64,000 nt of DNA from Diprion similis. Its lineage: Eukaryota > Arthropoda > Insecta > Hymenoptera > Diprionidae. Below are positions 1 through 13,009 of this stretch, piece by piece; within the stretch, counting starts at the first letter, position 1, and each line of letters opens with the position of its first letter. The stretch spans positions 23,214,501 to 23,278,500 of the forward strand of contig NC_060112.1 in NCBI RefSeq assembly GCF_021155765.1, given 5' to 3'. The notes below the pieces were generated by a model. It was not told where the DNA came from, searched no databases, and saw only the letters and a program-made list of their open reading frames with translations. The translations under genes were made by a program, and so were the position numbers.

Positions 1-1580
1 AATATAATTCGATGAAGCTGAATATCTGTCGCTTCCAGAATATAAGCGAGAAAACAATTTAGAAGCTTGTATATAACACACAAATTGTACAATTAAAATA
101 CGTTCAACGTACCTTGGATTTATAGATTAAAATTTTTTTAATATTATTTATTTTGCTGCCTGCAGAATGATTCACTGAAACGATACCTTATCAATATCTT
201 ATCAAATTAAGCAACGAGACTATGAACTCAACGACAAAATTAGCGTATTTAGGGCCGGATTATATGGGCACTTGTTTTTGTTTTTGTGTCTTTTTTCCTT
301 TCAAATGTCGAATATCGTAGGAATAACTCATAGATACTAGAAAGCACTTGACGTGCATTTTACAGCTTTAAATATTTTTACGAAATAGTTATTATCTTTA
401 CATATTATTATATATTACTATAGGCATGTACCATATATAATATAATACAATAAATGTATTAGATATGAGGGTAATATATAAACTATAAAATTAGTTGATC
501 AATCAATTAATCAATTCACGATTCAGTCGCTAATTATTATACATCGTATAGACAGCCAATCATTTTTCATCCGATAATTGGTGAATCTTATTGCGATTTC
601 CTATCTACTTGGAATAATAATCCTGCCAGAGATGAATTAGTTTTGCAATTGCTTCGGGTTGAAAATAAGCTCGAAACGAAGAGGAGAATCTTTTCTAGCG
701 ACTGAATTTAACGACGTGTTCGAATCTACAAGACGTGCGTCTCGACACACTCTTATAGGCTAGTTCACTTACAGTTAAACATATAGTTAGTGGTAGTGTT
801 AAATTGTTATAATGTTGAATTTTGTATTATACAATGATTATACGCATTACGCGAGTAATGATCGGATTTAAATAAAATGTGTATTGACAAAAATTTCAAA
901 CGACATGTTCAGTTTATTCATTTGAATTTTATGCTAGGTATTATATTACGTGAATACGACTGGATTTATATATTCCGTTACATCACGACTTAGATATATT
1001 ATTGCCATCAAATAAATAGATATTAAGATCGAACTTAAAGAATAATTAACAAGACAAACATCGGCTCATACGAAAAATCGCATCTGTTTCATCTGAAATG
1101 AAATTTTTACTCACATTATTATTATTATTATTATTATTATAGCGATGTGAAGATTTAACGAGTGAATTTTCTTTTCGTCTCTCGCAATTATCTCGCTCAT
1201 TATAATTACTATTCAGATCTTGTGTGCCGATGATCCTACCTTTTAAACCCTGAATGAACACAATGTTCGATGAATGAAAAATATGATTCGATGGCAAATT
1301 GTTTTCGAACAATTGCATGTTGATACGTAACATATTTGACTTTTTACCCGATAATTATATATATATACATATATATATATACGCGGACGGCTGAACATCT
1401 TAAGAAATAAACTTACGACATAGGCTTTGTACAATCTATTGAATATAGCGGACCGTGTCTTACGGCATCGCGTGCAGACCATTGTGACGCAAAAACATAA
1501 CCAGTCACTGCAGAAATATGCATCGCAAGTAACGGTCCATCGATCCTCGATCGAAAGAAGTCTCTGCAAGAGTGCTCGCT
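1..1580. other. 3' flank of elongase A, no gene seen
   Basis: AT-rich DNA lying beyond the stop codon of elongase A. It holds an (ATT)n microsatellite at 1114-1141 and short TA tracts near 1363-1382. The open frames here are short, low in complexity and match no family I recognise. The left part is probably 3' UTR of elongase A followed by intergenic DNA. Confidence 0.5.
913..918 (-). terminator. Possible poly(A) signal of elongase A
   Basis: AATAAA on the minus strand, about 660 nt past the elongase A stop codon. It is the first canonical hexamer I found downstream. In DNA this AT-rich such hexamers occur by chance, so it is only a candidate. Confidence 0.25.
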
Positions 1581-4500
1581 CTAAGCCGTCTTCTTTGTGT
1601 AAGATTTTCTGTAAAAATCGCTGAACAGGTAAATGAATATCGTGACGTTCGTCGCAAAGAAGTAAGTCAGAGCCTTCGGTAGTTTGCAGTCTATCGCCAG
1701 GAGATAAGTAAGGTAGCTGAGCATCATGCCGAACTGAATCTGAAAGGATAGAAGACAAAAGACACGGTGAGTGACAACGATCCGTTAGCGATGCAACAGC
1801 GCCTCGGAAGGCAAAACCGAGACCGAAATCGACTCACCAGCTGCATCCAGGTCATGTACTTCTTCCACCAGAGGTACTTCCGGTATGCGGGACCCAGTGC
1901 CGCGATCATGTAGTAAGAATACATAACGACGTGGACCATGGAGTTGAGGAAACCGATGACTATGCCTTGCTCACCTGGCAGCAGCTTCAGGTAGCACCAG
2001 GAGAACAGCGCGGTTATCGTGTGATGATAGACGTGGAGGAAGGTCACCTGGTTCTGCTTCTTACGGAGGACGAAGAAGACCTGGAAAAAGGATTTGGTCA
2101 GATTTTGAGACCGTATCTGGAACTGAAGCCTGGAAAGGTTGAATTTCACTGCCCAAAGTCAAACGAGAGCGATTTTGCAGAGCGCAGTTTAAGGTGCTTA
2201 TAAATACCCGTTGTACACCTCGAAAACGCGGGGACGCAAAACTCCTATACCGCTCAAGCGATCAGAGTGAAACTTGGGCAATTAATGCCTTATTTTGGCA
2301 AAAAGTGGAGCGTTCTTTTGTTTTTTCAAAATTTTGAAAAAAAATTTACAGATTGGTTACCACTCACAGAAATTGGCCAAATTTTCACAGTTGCACTGAA
2401 TGGATCGAACTATCCGGTATGATGCCACTCGGCGGTGATGAAACACACATTTTGAGTCCAGTCCCATGAGATTTGATGGTGAAATGACGAAATGGCAGCT
2501 GATTTGGTTTTCGATTACGAAGGACACCGAAATCTCATTTTGGCGACATTTGTTACCGACATTACGCGCATGCCGGTAATGTATACGTGAGATGTCGGTA
2601 AAAAATTACCGACATGCATGAAAGATCGGTAACAAATGTCGCCAAAATGAGATTTCGGTGTACTTCGTAATCGAAAACCAGATCAGCTGTCATTTCGTCA
2701 TTTCACCATCAAATCTCATGAGACTGGGCTCAAAATGTGTGTTTCACCACCGCCGAGTGGCATCATACCGGATAGGTCGATCCATTCAGTGCAACTGTGA
2801 TAATTTGGCCAATTTCTGTGAGTGATAACCAATCTGTAAAATTATTTTCAAAATTATGAAAAAGTAAAAGGACGCTCCACTTTTCGCCAAAATAAGGCCT
2901 CAACTGCCCAAGTTTCACTATGATCGCTTGAGCGGTATAGTAGTTTTGCATCCCCGCGTTTTCGAGATGTACAACGCTTCTTTATAAGCACCTTGAGCCG
3001 AACGGTACTGGTGTGATCCAGGATCCAGGTCGAGTGTTTATCCTCTAACTGTTGCGGTCTGCAGCTTGCACGTTTGGAGTCAGTTTCAAATATCGCACTC
3101 AAACGGTTACGACTCACTTGAAATATGCTACCCGTTATGTATGCTGAAGGCACTTAAACGTAGAGGTGAAAAAAAATACACTCACGGTATCGAGGAGCTC
3201 GGTGATCTTGGCGAAGAAATACCACCAGGCACCTGTCGAGAGCTGAAACCAGGAGTAGAAACGTCGGTGAAATATAGATATGACTTGATCTGAGTTTTAC
3301 ATGGGAAGTTGAGATAATTACCGCAAGCTGAAGCGGATTGTTCACGACTTTTTCCCCGTGAGTACATCCTTCAACGAGAATCAACTGCAACAAGTCAACT
3401 TGGAACGTCTGTGGAAAATATAGACAAACGTTACACGCGTTACGTAGTAAAAGTATGAAAAAAAAAAAAGCTTTTGTTTCGCCTTAGTGAATAGGTAGAA
3501 TATCGCGAGAAGAATAGAAAAGGCCTCGAATTTGCGTAAATTACAACGTCTCTCGTACGCATTGGGTCATTACTCATGTTTGTCTCACCAGGGAACACAA
3601 CCACAGGCTGAAGATCACTTGAGCACCGTTGTAGAGTATCATGAGGGTCTTAAGCTCAAACGCCGGCCGATTCGCCATGATCTTCGGGCCAACCTTCAGT
3701 ACGAAGGTCAGGTACAAGGCCAGGATGGCAAGGACTGGAGCAGGAGACCCCATCAGAGGCCACGTGTCCACCATTGGATCTGGAACGATTTTTCATTCAC
3801 CAACAATGCCTAAAAAGTAATGCCGCCAATGGACTTGCTCTTAAATGACAAGTGCAAAGGTGATCCATTCGCTTCTTGTTCTTTTCTTTTATCTCGGTCG
3901 TCACAGAATTTACCCAAGAAGTAACGTCGTTAAACGAGAGATCCAATTCCATCGCGTTAGCTTTACCAATTGGACTGTGTAAACACATCGATGACCGAGT
4001 GAATCCAAACGGTGGAAATCCCGGACGAACACGTAAGTGTGTCATAAATTAGTGATTGACGACATGATCCATGAATTTGGAGCTCACGTCATTTCGGTCA
4101 CTTATGCAATGAAAAAAGAACATTCGCAGACACTTCCGGACAATTGGCGCGGTTCCTCAATAAATTTAGACCTGCATGCACTAGCGGCCATCGGATTTCT
4201 GTGTCTTATATGCTATTCCGTCGACCTAGAGATATCGATGGTCAGGATAGAAAGAAAAAAAAAAAAAAAAAAAAAACAAGGAAGCAGCGGCACTGAAGAA
4301 TGGGGTAAAATTTATCGAGATCACAGGACAAAAGAGGCTACTCGCTCGCTAATTTCCATTCAGAGGTAAGCCACGTTCATTCATAATTTTGGGACACCGA
4401 TTTTTTTCTCAATACGAAAATTGATGGATGGAATTTCATCGGTGATTCAGGCCATAGACATATAAGAATAGAATGCGTGATCAGGCTGAGAATTTTTTTA

Positions 4501-5059
4501 CCTATTTACGAACAAGCCACCTCCGTACTCCCACGCTCTATTTTTATGTGTCTATGATCGGGACTCGGGTTCCACCGTTGTAACCTTGCCTGCTATACAT
4601 AACAAACGAAAATTGATGAGAAAGCAAAAGTGAAGTACTTCAATACCGCCTTCTGACGTAACGTGAATATTACTATAATCGACGCGGTTATCGTTATTAT
4701 AATTACTCGAGCTGGTTGTGGGCCAGTGGAGCGCGATATGGGATGACAAGTGTCGATGCCGATAGAGGGGAGCCGTGAATTCAGTGAAACGACGACTGCA
4801 CTGTGTGCAGAAAATTGCATTAAGTAGAGCAATTAAGTCCAAGCAAACTCCATGCGTCGTTCAAGAATGTGCTTACACTAGTGGAACACGATAATTGGTA
4901 ATCACAAACGGAGAAGGTCGGAACTACATGACTGACCGAAAGGTGACGGTATCCATAACGTTGAAGAACTGCAAGGAGCAAGCAACCCTTGTACTCACCC
5001 TTGTTTGACTCGAGTATTTCATTGTAGTTGCTGACCACCATGCGTATCAGGCTCGCCAT
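1581..5059 (-). CDS. ELO-family very-long-chain fatty acid elongase (paralogue A), six coding exons
   Basis: Predicted 3-ketoacyl-CoA synthase of the ER membrane, the condensing step of very-long-chain fatty acid elongation. Coding exons in transcript order: 5059-4999, 3779-3589, 3408-3322, 3242-3186, 2080-1838, 1739-1581. All have GT/AG borders and total 798 nt (265 aa). Visible family marks: Asp-Pro at residues 21-22, LLDTVFFVLRKKQ from about 129, the HVYHH box at 148-152 and MYSYYM at 185-190. Several hydrophobic segments are present, and the C-terminus ends KKTA, a classical dilysine ER-retrieval signal. The start has a CAAAATGG context. Residues 85-113 differ from the usual loop with a CQPVDYS motif, which B and C keep, and read EGCTHGEKVVNN instead. 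Introns after T132 and L213 are absent from B and C. The intron at 2081-3185 carries a foldback element. The family call is firm; chain-length preference cannot be read from sequence. Confidence 0.95.
2191..2994. mobile_element. 804-bp foldback (long inverted repeat) element in an intron of elongase A
   Basis: Two arms of about 369 bp (2191-2559 and 2626-2994) are near-identical inverted copies, symmetric about one centre with no net length difference. The outer ends read AAGGTGCTTATAAA and its complement. The 66-bp centre contains further small palindromes built on TTACCGACAT. No long open frame of a transposase is present, so it looks like a non-autonomous element. Left flank TTAA against right flank TTGA is a possible but unproven target duplication. 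It occupies most of the 1105-bp intron between elongase A exons 4 and 5. Confidence 0.85.
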
Positions 5060-5383
5060 TTTGGTACCGGGGTGTTTGGTCTCCTGGGCAAATGGACTCC
5101 GAAGTCGATCAGGACTCTGCAGAGGGGCTTTATCCGGACGGTGTTATACCGGATGTCAGGGACTCGATGATCCTGTTTTTCGAATGTTTGTCGGGAACTC
5201 CAAGTTCAGTACATCCTCGACAAGGATGGCTCGCTTCCAGGTCTCTCGCTGCACTCGCTCACCTTCTCACCACGGCGGTTCGACCGACAATGAATGACGT
5301 GCTCGGCAGTGTCTCTTCTGCTCAAGTACTTCGAACCACAATCGGGGGGCGATGGCGGATGTTTGCGGAGCCAACTTTGGTCC

Positions 5384-5421
5384 GTCTGACCCAAAAATCT
5401 GTTTGCCGGGTGGCTATATAG
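5384..5421 (-). promoter_or_regulatory. Candidate TATA core promoter of elongase A
   Basis: On the minus strand a TATATA box (5420-5415), inside the palindrome GGCTATATAGCC, lies about 33 bp before a TCAGAC initiator-like hexamer (A at 5387). It sits in a GC-richer island (about 5060-5620), 330 bp upstream of the elongase A start codon. A transcript from here would have a 5' UTR of roughly 330 nt, if unspliced. Confidence 0.45.
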
Positions 5422-5621
5422 CCCGCGGAACCGCGTCTCGGCCAATCGCTGGTCAATCCAAGGCCCAAGGATAGGCAATTGACCATCGATCTTTGAACCG
5501 ATTGGGCCATCCCGGGGATTCATCTCGCGGCTCCCCCAAAGCCAGAAAATTACCGACGAATAATCGCGGTTTCGAGAACCAGATACCCGGCATTTGCATA
5601 AAAGGCCCATATTTGATGATT

Positions 5622-8600
5622 TCTCAAATATTCGGAATTTCCGAACCGTTCTGATCAGGCTGGGAAATTTTGTTACTCGAAGATCTCTTTGCCGCTGGGT
5701 TTTTCTCGATTACTCACACGCTTCGGGCCCTTGAATCACATGCGTCAAAAGAGATGGACCATAAAAGTACACCGGTTACCTTCCGAACGATTTACAGACA
5801 TTTTATATCAACGGTTTAAACGTCTCTGACACCTTTTAGGCTGCAGCTGGGATGCAGCGGCCAGCAAGGCCGACTTTTAGGTCGAATCCGTGGCTGAAAG
5901 TGAGGCGAAATGTTTTTAAGACCGTGACATTTAGCGGTCAATGCTTCTCGTCGAAAATGTCGATCGAAGCAAGAAAGATGGAGAAGAAATACGCTTCGGA
6001 GGGGATTTCAAAGCCGCGACAATCGGCTCCATTTTACATGCCGACGGCAGTGGATATCGCTCGCTCTAATCTTTGTCCAAATATGCGTCAGACGGGTGTG
6101 TCAATAGCTGATGGGACGTAAAAGTGCCAAACGAATGCATAATATTGGCAATGGGACAACACTCGCCTGTGTGAATGTAAACCTTTCGGCGAGCAGAGGA
6201 AGTGAAATTAGAATTCGTTACCGCACGTTTCTGCCGATTATGCGATCCTGCATCTGTTGCACCGATTTCGACATTTTTTGGACCGGTCAAAATATGCGCA
6301 TTTTGAACGACTCACGGGTGACTGGAATTTAATGCGGTTAAGATTGGGCCTTGATCGGTCTGCGACACGGTGCCGAATCATATTGCGTATAATTTGAAAT
6401 TGAAAAAGTATAAATCGCAGTGCGATTGGAACTTTTACGTGTTAAGTCGCGGAATACCTTGACGATTCTCACGCTGTGCAGTTTTCGCATTCGACTAAAA
6501 ATCGTTTCTCGTACTTTGTATTCTCATACGACCAATAATACGACGATGAAAATAAGAGTATTCATACGAAAAATTCCTCTGTACAAGAGGAAAGATAATT
6601 GCAATCCATGCGTTTGTCTTTATCAAAGAAAATATAATCCTAAGTTTCATTAAGATGATCAAAAAGATGACGATAAAAACAGAAGATTCCCGATCAATCA
6701 AGCAGAGAAGATCGTTGACTTTATAATTTATCTTTTTGGGTGTGGAGCCAATAAATGTTATTTCTGCGAATGATTTTTTGTTGAGGATAAAGAAGAATTC
6801 TTTTTTTTTTTCAATACAGTCGTATAGAATTACAGAAATTAATTCCGCGCTGCGTTATGACCTCAGAATTATCGTCGATTTGCTAATATACATATCAGAC
6901 ACGCTGTGGCCAGCAGACCAGTATTTTTATTTACCGACAAAATGGTAATAATATGCTGCGGTTTTCTCTTATTTGCTATGAATAAAGATTAAGGGATTTG
7001 CTCGAGGAGGAGAGCGCGAGCTGATACATACGGAAAGGCCGAGTTGCGCAATTTTTCGACTTGTATGCGCATTCATCTGCACGTGTGTACAGTCAGCACC
7101 TTTTGTTACTGTCTCAGTTGAACCTTTTTTCCGTCAAAGCGCGTAAATTACACGGACATGTGACGAATGGTGAATGGAAGGATCGGTAACTCGAGCTGTC
7201 GCTTGCCGGTCTTATTATTTATGGTCGAGTAAACAGCTGATGATTTTGACCCGGAAAGCGAGGTCTTAGCTCTGGTGATGGTCATTATGGTAAAACTAAA
7301 CGATGCGTCGATTAATCAAGTCCAAAAAATAATCTAACACGGCTGGATTTAAGTAGTAAAAATGAACCATGTGATCGATTATTTCGTATTTTTTTCAAAC
7401 TATAATTTCATCGGTATGGAGTCTTAATAGCGGAAAAGTTATTTGATAATTTATAGTTTCATTAGAAACATTTTTCGATTCCACTTATTATATCAAACAG
7501 TTAGTCGGTTAGTAAGACGATGATGATAATTAATATTTTACTCACATGAATTTATATTCCACAGCGTCGTTTATGGGAGTAAAAAACGATTTAATCGAAA
7601 ATCGATTATTATTGGTCATTCTTGAATTCGTCTCTTAGTTCATGTTCAGGCATGCTTATACACAGTGCGCGAGAAAATTTCTACGCTCCGTAATTCGCGA
7701 GGGTCGCGAAATCCTGAAGGTTACCGAAAAATGAGCGGATCATGCGAGTCGGAATCTTGTAAGGTTGAAATTTGCGGGATGAACGTTGTATCCTTGTTGA
7801 CCTCGAGTGAACCTCGAATTCTCTCTGACATTGCCAATTGAAAAAATTTTGGCAATGCTGCTAATTGTGCGGAAAGTCGGGAATAAATACTTTTTTAGGC
7901 GGCAAGTGATATTTTGACCTCGTAAGATTTATTTTTATAATTTATTTTAGATTCGTTATTAATTTTTTGATATTCTTTTATATTTATTGCCAATATTGAC
8001 GTAATACATACATACCTAACGAGTTTTTCCTGTTCGATCTGAAAGGTTTGCGGTTATGATCATTTCCTCGAAACCTGTAAATTATATTCGCCGGCTATGC
8101 ATAATTAGAGGATTTTATTTTTCACGAAATGTTTAAATTGCATCTGAATTTTACTTACAAACATAATTGATATGAGAGCCTTAATCAATCGCTATTGATT
8201 GTCAGAGGATGGACGGAATACACTAACAATTTATTATCTTCATAAAATTTGAGAATACAAAACCTTGTGTTTAAAATTTTTTCAAATTTTTCACAAATTT
8301 TATTTTGTATCCCACGAGCTAAGAGGCCATTCTAAAATAACGTTACACAAATTTAATAGTTTCTAACCCAGCGCTCCCTGCCCCTCCTCTCGTCCTTGTT
8401 AGAGGCAATCACATTTATGTAACCTTGCATGTTATAACCGCATTCATTTAGCAATTTCTAATGAATAACTTCATTAAAAGAGGACTCTTAATATTATGAT
8501 TATTTTTGGAACATTTTTAAGCGAAGTAACAATTTGGCAAACGTATTAAATGGATGATTTCTAAGCTGTATTCTTTATATTGTATAATATAACCTCAAGA

Positions 8601-11600
8601 AAAGTTTCCTCAACTTATATGTTAGGATAAAATTTTCAATAAAGTTTCACTCGATAAGAATGAATAGAAAACACAATAAAAAATATGACCGACTCATGTA
8701 ATAATTATAAACAAACTCGCACTGTGTCCGATTGTACTTTTACCTTTTACACGTAAAAAAATATCGCTAGAATGACGCTGAAAATGATGAATGATAAGAT
8801 TGCAGCAATAATAATAACGTCTTTCAATTAACGTTTTTAATTACGAGTGGATAATATCTATCTCACATCGTCAATTTACACCGCAATGGAAATATCTGTA
8901 TACAGTGACAGGAAAAATCTCACACAATATTCTACAGTAGATGTAGATTGAGTATGTAAAATTTCAAAAAACACTATTTTATTTTCCAAAAACCAGTTGA
9001 GAAAAAAAAAAAATAGGCTGTAAAACGGTAATTTGATTGCTCGATTACAGAGGTAGTGCAGATATAGTTGCACAGAGATGCTGTATAGGTAGGAATAGTC
9101 ATGGCAGGGTGCATACAGAAAATAATAATGTTAAAGTTATCATGGTGTTTTCCTAAAAAGGCCCTCCAAGTACAACCAACTCCGAATTTTTCATTTCGTT
9201 TGATGTGTAACATCTTAACTCTCGGTATGTGGCATTTGGTGGGACTGATTTCTCGAATGCGACGCAAATGTGTAACAGAAAGTAGGAAAAAGCGTCTGCT
9301 GTTTAATTTACTGTAATATGATTCTTAGGATTCTTCGGTGCTTGTGTTGCAGCGTGTTACGCGAGCACGGCGAACACCAACATTTTCATAAGGTTTGAAA
9401 AGAGAGCGAAAGAGAGAGAGAGAGAGAGAGAGTGAGCGAGAGAAAGTAAACGGGAATTAGAATTAGAATTGGAATTAGAATTGGAATTAATTTACCTTGG
9501 GATAAGTCCCCTAAGGCAGCATGAGAAATTAACGTCGTAAAACATACACATAATAGGTTAAAAATATGATGTCAATCTAATAAAATGGAATAAAATGGGC
9601 TTAAGAGAAAGAAGACAGACGTTTGTTTTTCTAATTGCTAACCTTAGTCTTGACAAGCATGACGCGTTACCATGCACGACTCTAATATTTTCACGAAAAT
9701 ATTGCTTGATACCGAAGTTAATGCCACATCACATCATCGGCGACTAATCTAAGTCTGGTTTTGTCTCTTTCTTTTCTACCTCACTCTGTATTTTTCTGCG
9801 TTATAATTGATTATCACGTGAATTGTTGATGTTGCTAATATAAAATAAATGCCAGACAATTATTTGTATTATATTTATTATATATGCCAAGGTTTCAAAA
9901 ATCTAGGTTCATTTTTAAAAAGTCTATCTTTTAAACTAGATTATTCTCTTGCCATATAATGTACCATTTTGAGTCCAAATACGCAATTTCGAGATTACCG
10001 AATCAATGTGATTTATTATGCAGTATAACTATGTCTTGTATTAAAAAAATTTAAGCAGGACACGGAGACGCTTGACGCCACTATGACGCCTTCGCGGTTA
10101 ATCGTAAGTGCTGATCCCATTAGCAGTAAACTCCTGTCGTGAATTTGAGATTTGAAAGGTATAATTAATGCGAATTATTCAGGATAACGCTTTAATTAGC
10201 TGAAGATAAAAACATTGTCTCACGTTAGTAAAAATCTTAGGACTTTATTACTGTTATATTTTATATCTACTAGCTACTTTAGATTGTTATAAGGTTTCTT
10301 TATTCCATTATTATCTGCGTTTCATTTTAAAAAATGGTACTCGATGCGTGAAATCTTGAAAAAATATTGTAATTTTGAAATTTTCTTCCTGGATGTTATT
10401 CCACTTGGGAATTTTTGTCATTGAAAATAGAAACGGTTATGATGAAAGATACGAAAAAAAGAGAAAGCAAAGGTTACAGTTCCGGAAGTTGAACTAATCA
10501 CTCGCTATACGCATTGAATTAAAAAAAATCATTATCGATCGTCATTAGCGTCTCAAAGTTATACATATAAATCGAATGAAGTGCACTAATTCTACCGTCT
10601 TTAATCGCTTTATTCCTTCTCCTCTTTCTTCTCACAAAGAATTTTGATTGCCCACCCGTAAATTTCCTCGAACTGATAACTTTTCCGTGACGATAAATGC
10701 TCGGCGGCGGCGTTAATATGTAGATACATCATTGACCGTTACCTAATTTTATTCAACGATAACTCCGAGCCGCGTGAAGGCCATCGTTATGCTATTTAAA
10801 CCTTGAAAATTTTTTATAGATCTCACCTCGGTCAAGTTCATTCTCGGCTTCCAGCATCACGATCGCTTGTAGGCTACAAAATATCGGTCATCTATGATCA
10901 TCAGCTTCGTTAGAAAAGAACTGACCACGGAAATCACGAATCACCGATTTTTGGATACGAAGACTGCTTGTTTTCGTGATTTTTGCATGCTGCATGAATT
11001 GCCGTTGGTAAGGCGGGAGGCTGCTTTCAAAACGTAGAATCTTTGAGTCATTTCGTAAGGATAGAGTTTTGATGCCATGCAAGGCGCCTCTCGACAGAAT
11101 TTCCAAAACTTGAATAATTCCGGCAACGCTTTAACTCCCTTGCAATAAAGCATATATAGAGAAAGAAAGATCATGAGTAGTAGCTGTAAATACTGATTAT
11201 AAATTTATTTTATTTTATTTCTTCAACGAATTTATTTTCCTGTCCGACAGAGTCAATTTCAAATTCCCTCTATAATTTCCTTATACGATTGAGTTCTATA
11301 ATTTTCGTGAGGTAAGACGTCAACGGCCTCGACGACCACCGATCTTGATCGATGCTTTCTCTTTCCGTTTCCCTTGTTTTCGATCCGAATGAAAATGCGA
11401 GTTCGATTCTATAAAAATTATACAACAATGACTAGCAGTCTCTCACGTAGGCTGCATCGCCAGTTGTTGTCGCATAATTCGTGTAGAATCGAATTCGCAC
11501 TTTGTTTAGAATCAGAAACAAGGTAGCCGCAAAGGAAAAGCATTCACGTGACTTGACTTCAGATTATGCTATAGTCAGTCTTTACCGACCGAGTGAAATA

Positions 11601-12500
11601 TCACTTATTTCAACTGTTACACACGTTCGCGTATCACAAACGCAAAAAAGCTAATGACGGCACCATTCTGCATACAATGACGAATACGAATATTTAAGGG
11701 AAGTTTTATTTTACGCAACAATAATGCCAGAAAATATATTTCTGTAATTCAATCACTACTTATTGCAGGAACACATTTCCTGGCGTTATCTTAACTTGAA
11801 ACAAAAAAGTATTCGCATGTTTTTGTTCGGTATTGCAAAATTTTTGGTTCGGTAATGCGTAAGCGTAGGTAACAATCAAAATAAGTAATATTTCACACGG
11901 TGAGTAAAAACTGACTATAGCATCCCCTTAAGATTGTCTCATCGAGCATGACATGTAAGTGTGGAAAAAATTAACCAATTATGAGGAAAACCAAAAGTCA
12001 AGAAAGAAAAAAGACGGTCGCAACTTGTTGCTTTTTAGATATTACCAATAATCAATAAACACACACACACTTAAGGGTTACGTAAGGGGAACACGCAGCG
12101 TTCGAGATATTGACATTGAGCTGACGCAAGTCTTTGTCAATATTGGCAAACAGACGCGGAGCCGTGAAAAAAAATCCCTGTCTCAACTCTTTTGATATCT
12201 TTAAAAAATTATCCGGAAGGCTGGCTCGTTCTCGTGGCAGCGATGGTAAAGACGATGGTACAGCCGCGAAAGGGTGAAAAAAAGTACGAAACCCGTGGTG
12301 CATTAGCTATATCCACTTCCGAAAACGAGCCAAATATTCGAACGAATTATGAAAAATGTTGAGACGGTATAAATAACGAAATGTCTTCACACTGCAATGA
12401 TGTATATTTTTTGGGTTATTGTCTGTTGGATAAAAGTTACAGATCGTTCAACGTTTGCGAACTCATTATACTGCTGCATGTCCGTGAAAAACCGTTTTTA
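5622..12500. other. Intergenic DNA between elongases A and B
   Basis: No frame here shows exon-like borders together with a recognisable family. The longest ATG frame (plus strand, 5852-6121, 89 aa) is unlike any protein I know and lacks supporting splice or poly(A) signals. The stretch is AT-rich with scattered homopolymers and the simple repeats listed separately. Confidence 0.5.
9409..9491. repeat. (GA)n tract followed by degenerate (AATTRG)n
   Basis: A GA dinucleotide run at about 9409-9432 is followed, near 9450-9491, by imperfect hexamers of the type GAATTA/GAATTG. GA tracts can bind GAGA-type factors, but no promoter is evident here. Confidence 0.7.
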
Positions 12501-12506
12501 GTTCAA

Positions 12507-12512
12507 TTTATT
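12507..12512 (-). terminator. Possible poly(A) signal of elongase B
   Basis: AATAAA on the minus strand, about 500 nt past the elongase B stop. A weaker TATAAA lies much closer, at 12963-12968. Neither is proven. Confidence 0.25.
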
Positions 12513-12663
12513 TTTCGTTACACACTGCATTTGTTTAATTTCTCACTTACAATGATACATATACATATATAGTTACGTATAATATATCACGTATATATGT
12601 ATATACGTTATTTATACGTGAATTTCTAACGAGTGCATGGTCCGAAGTCTACTGAAATTTAAT

Positions 12664-12673
12664 GCGCATGCGC
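12664..12673. promoter_or_regulatory. Palindromic GCGCATGCGC (NRF-1/Ewg-type site)
   Basis: A perfect match to the palindromic core bound by NRF-1-family factors (Erect wing in flies), CpG-rich within AT-rich DNA about 340 bp past the elongase B stop. The motif match is visible; function is inference. Confidence 0.3.
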
Positions 12674-13009
12674 TATAACTCGAAAACAGTTGTTTGCCAG
12701 GATGACCAACCGTCACATATTCAGGCGACAAGTCGCCGCGATCCATCTAACCTAAAAAATTTTGATAACTGTCGATATTGAATACAACTGCCAGCGAAAA
12801 CTGTCAAAGTTTTTGAGATTGAAAGAAAGCATGTAATATGTTGCCAGTTTTTTTTTTTTTTTTTTTTCATATCTCGTTTCTGTCTCCGGTCTTCGGTTTT
12901 GATCATTATCTCGACAAATGAATGACTATATACTCAGTTTCTGAAATGAGGCGAGGATGACGTTTATATATAGACATATTAGAGTGAGTCTTGGAGATTT
13001 TGTTCCGGG

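Noticed and set aside
7829-7858. Short hairpin CATTGCCAA...TTGGCAATG
   Set aside because: A 9-bp stem in AT-rich DNA is expected by chance and is too short for a microRNA precursor.
11397-11410. GTTCGATTC resembling a tRNA B box
   Set aside because: No A box, no acceptor-stem pairing and no cloverleaf around it. No tRNA gene was found elsewhere in the window.
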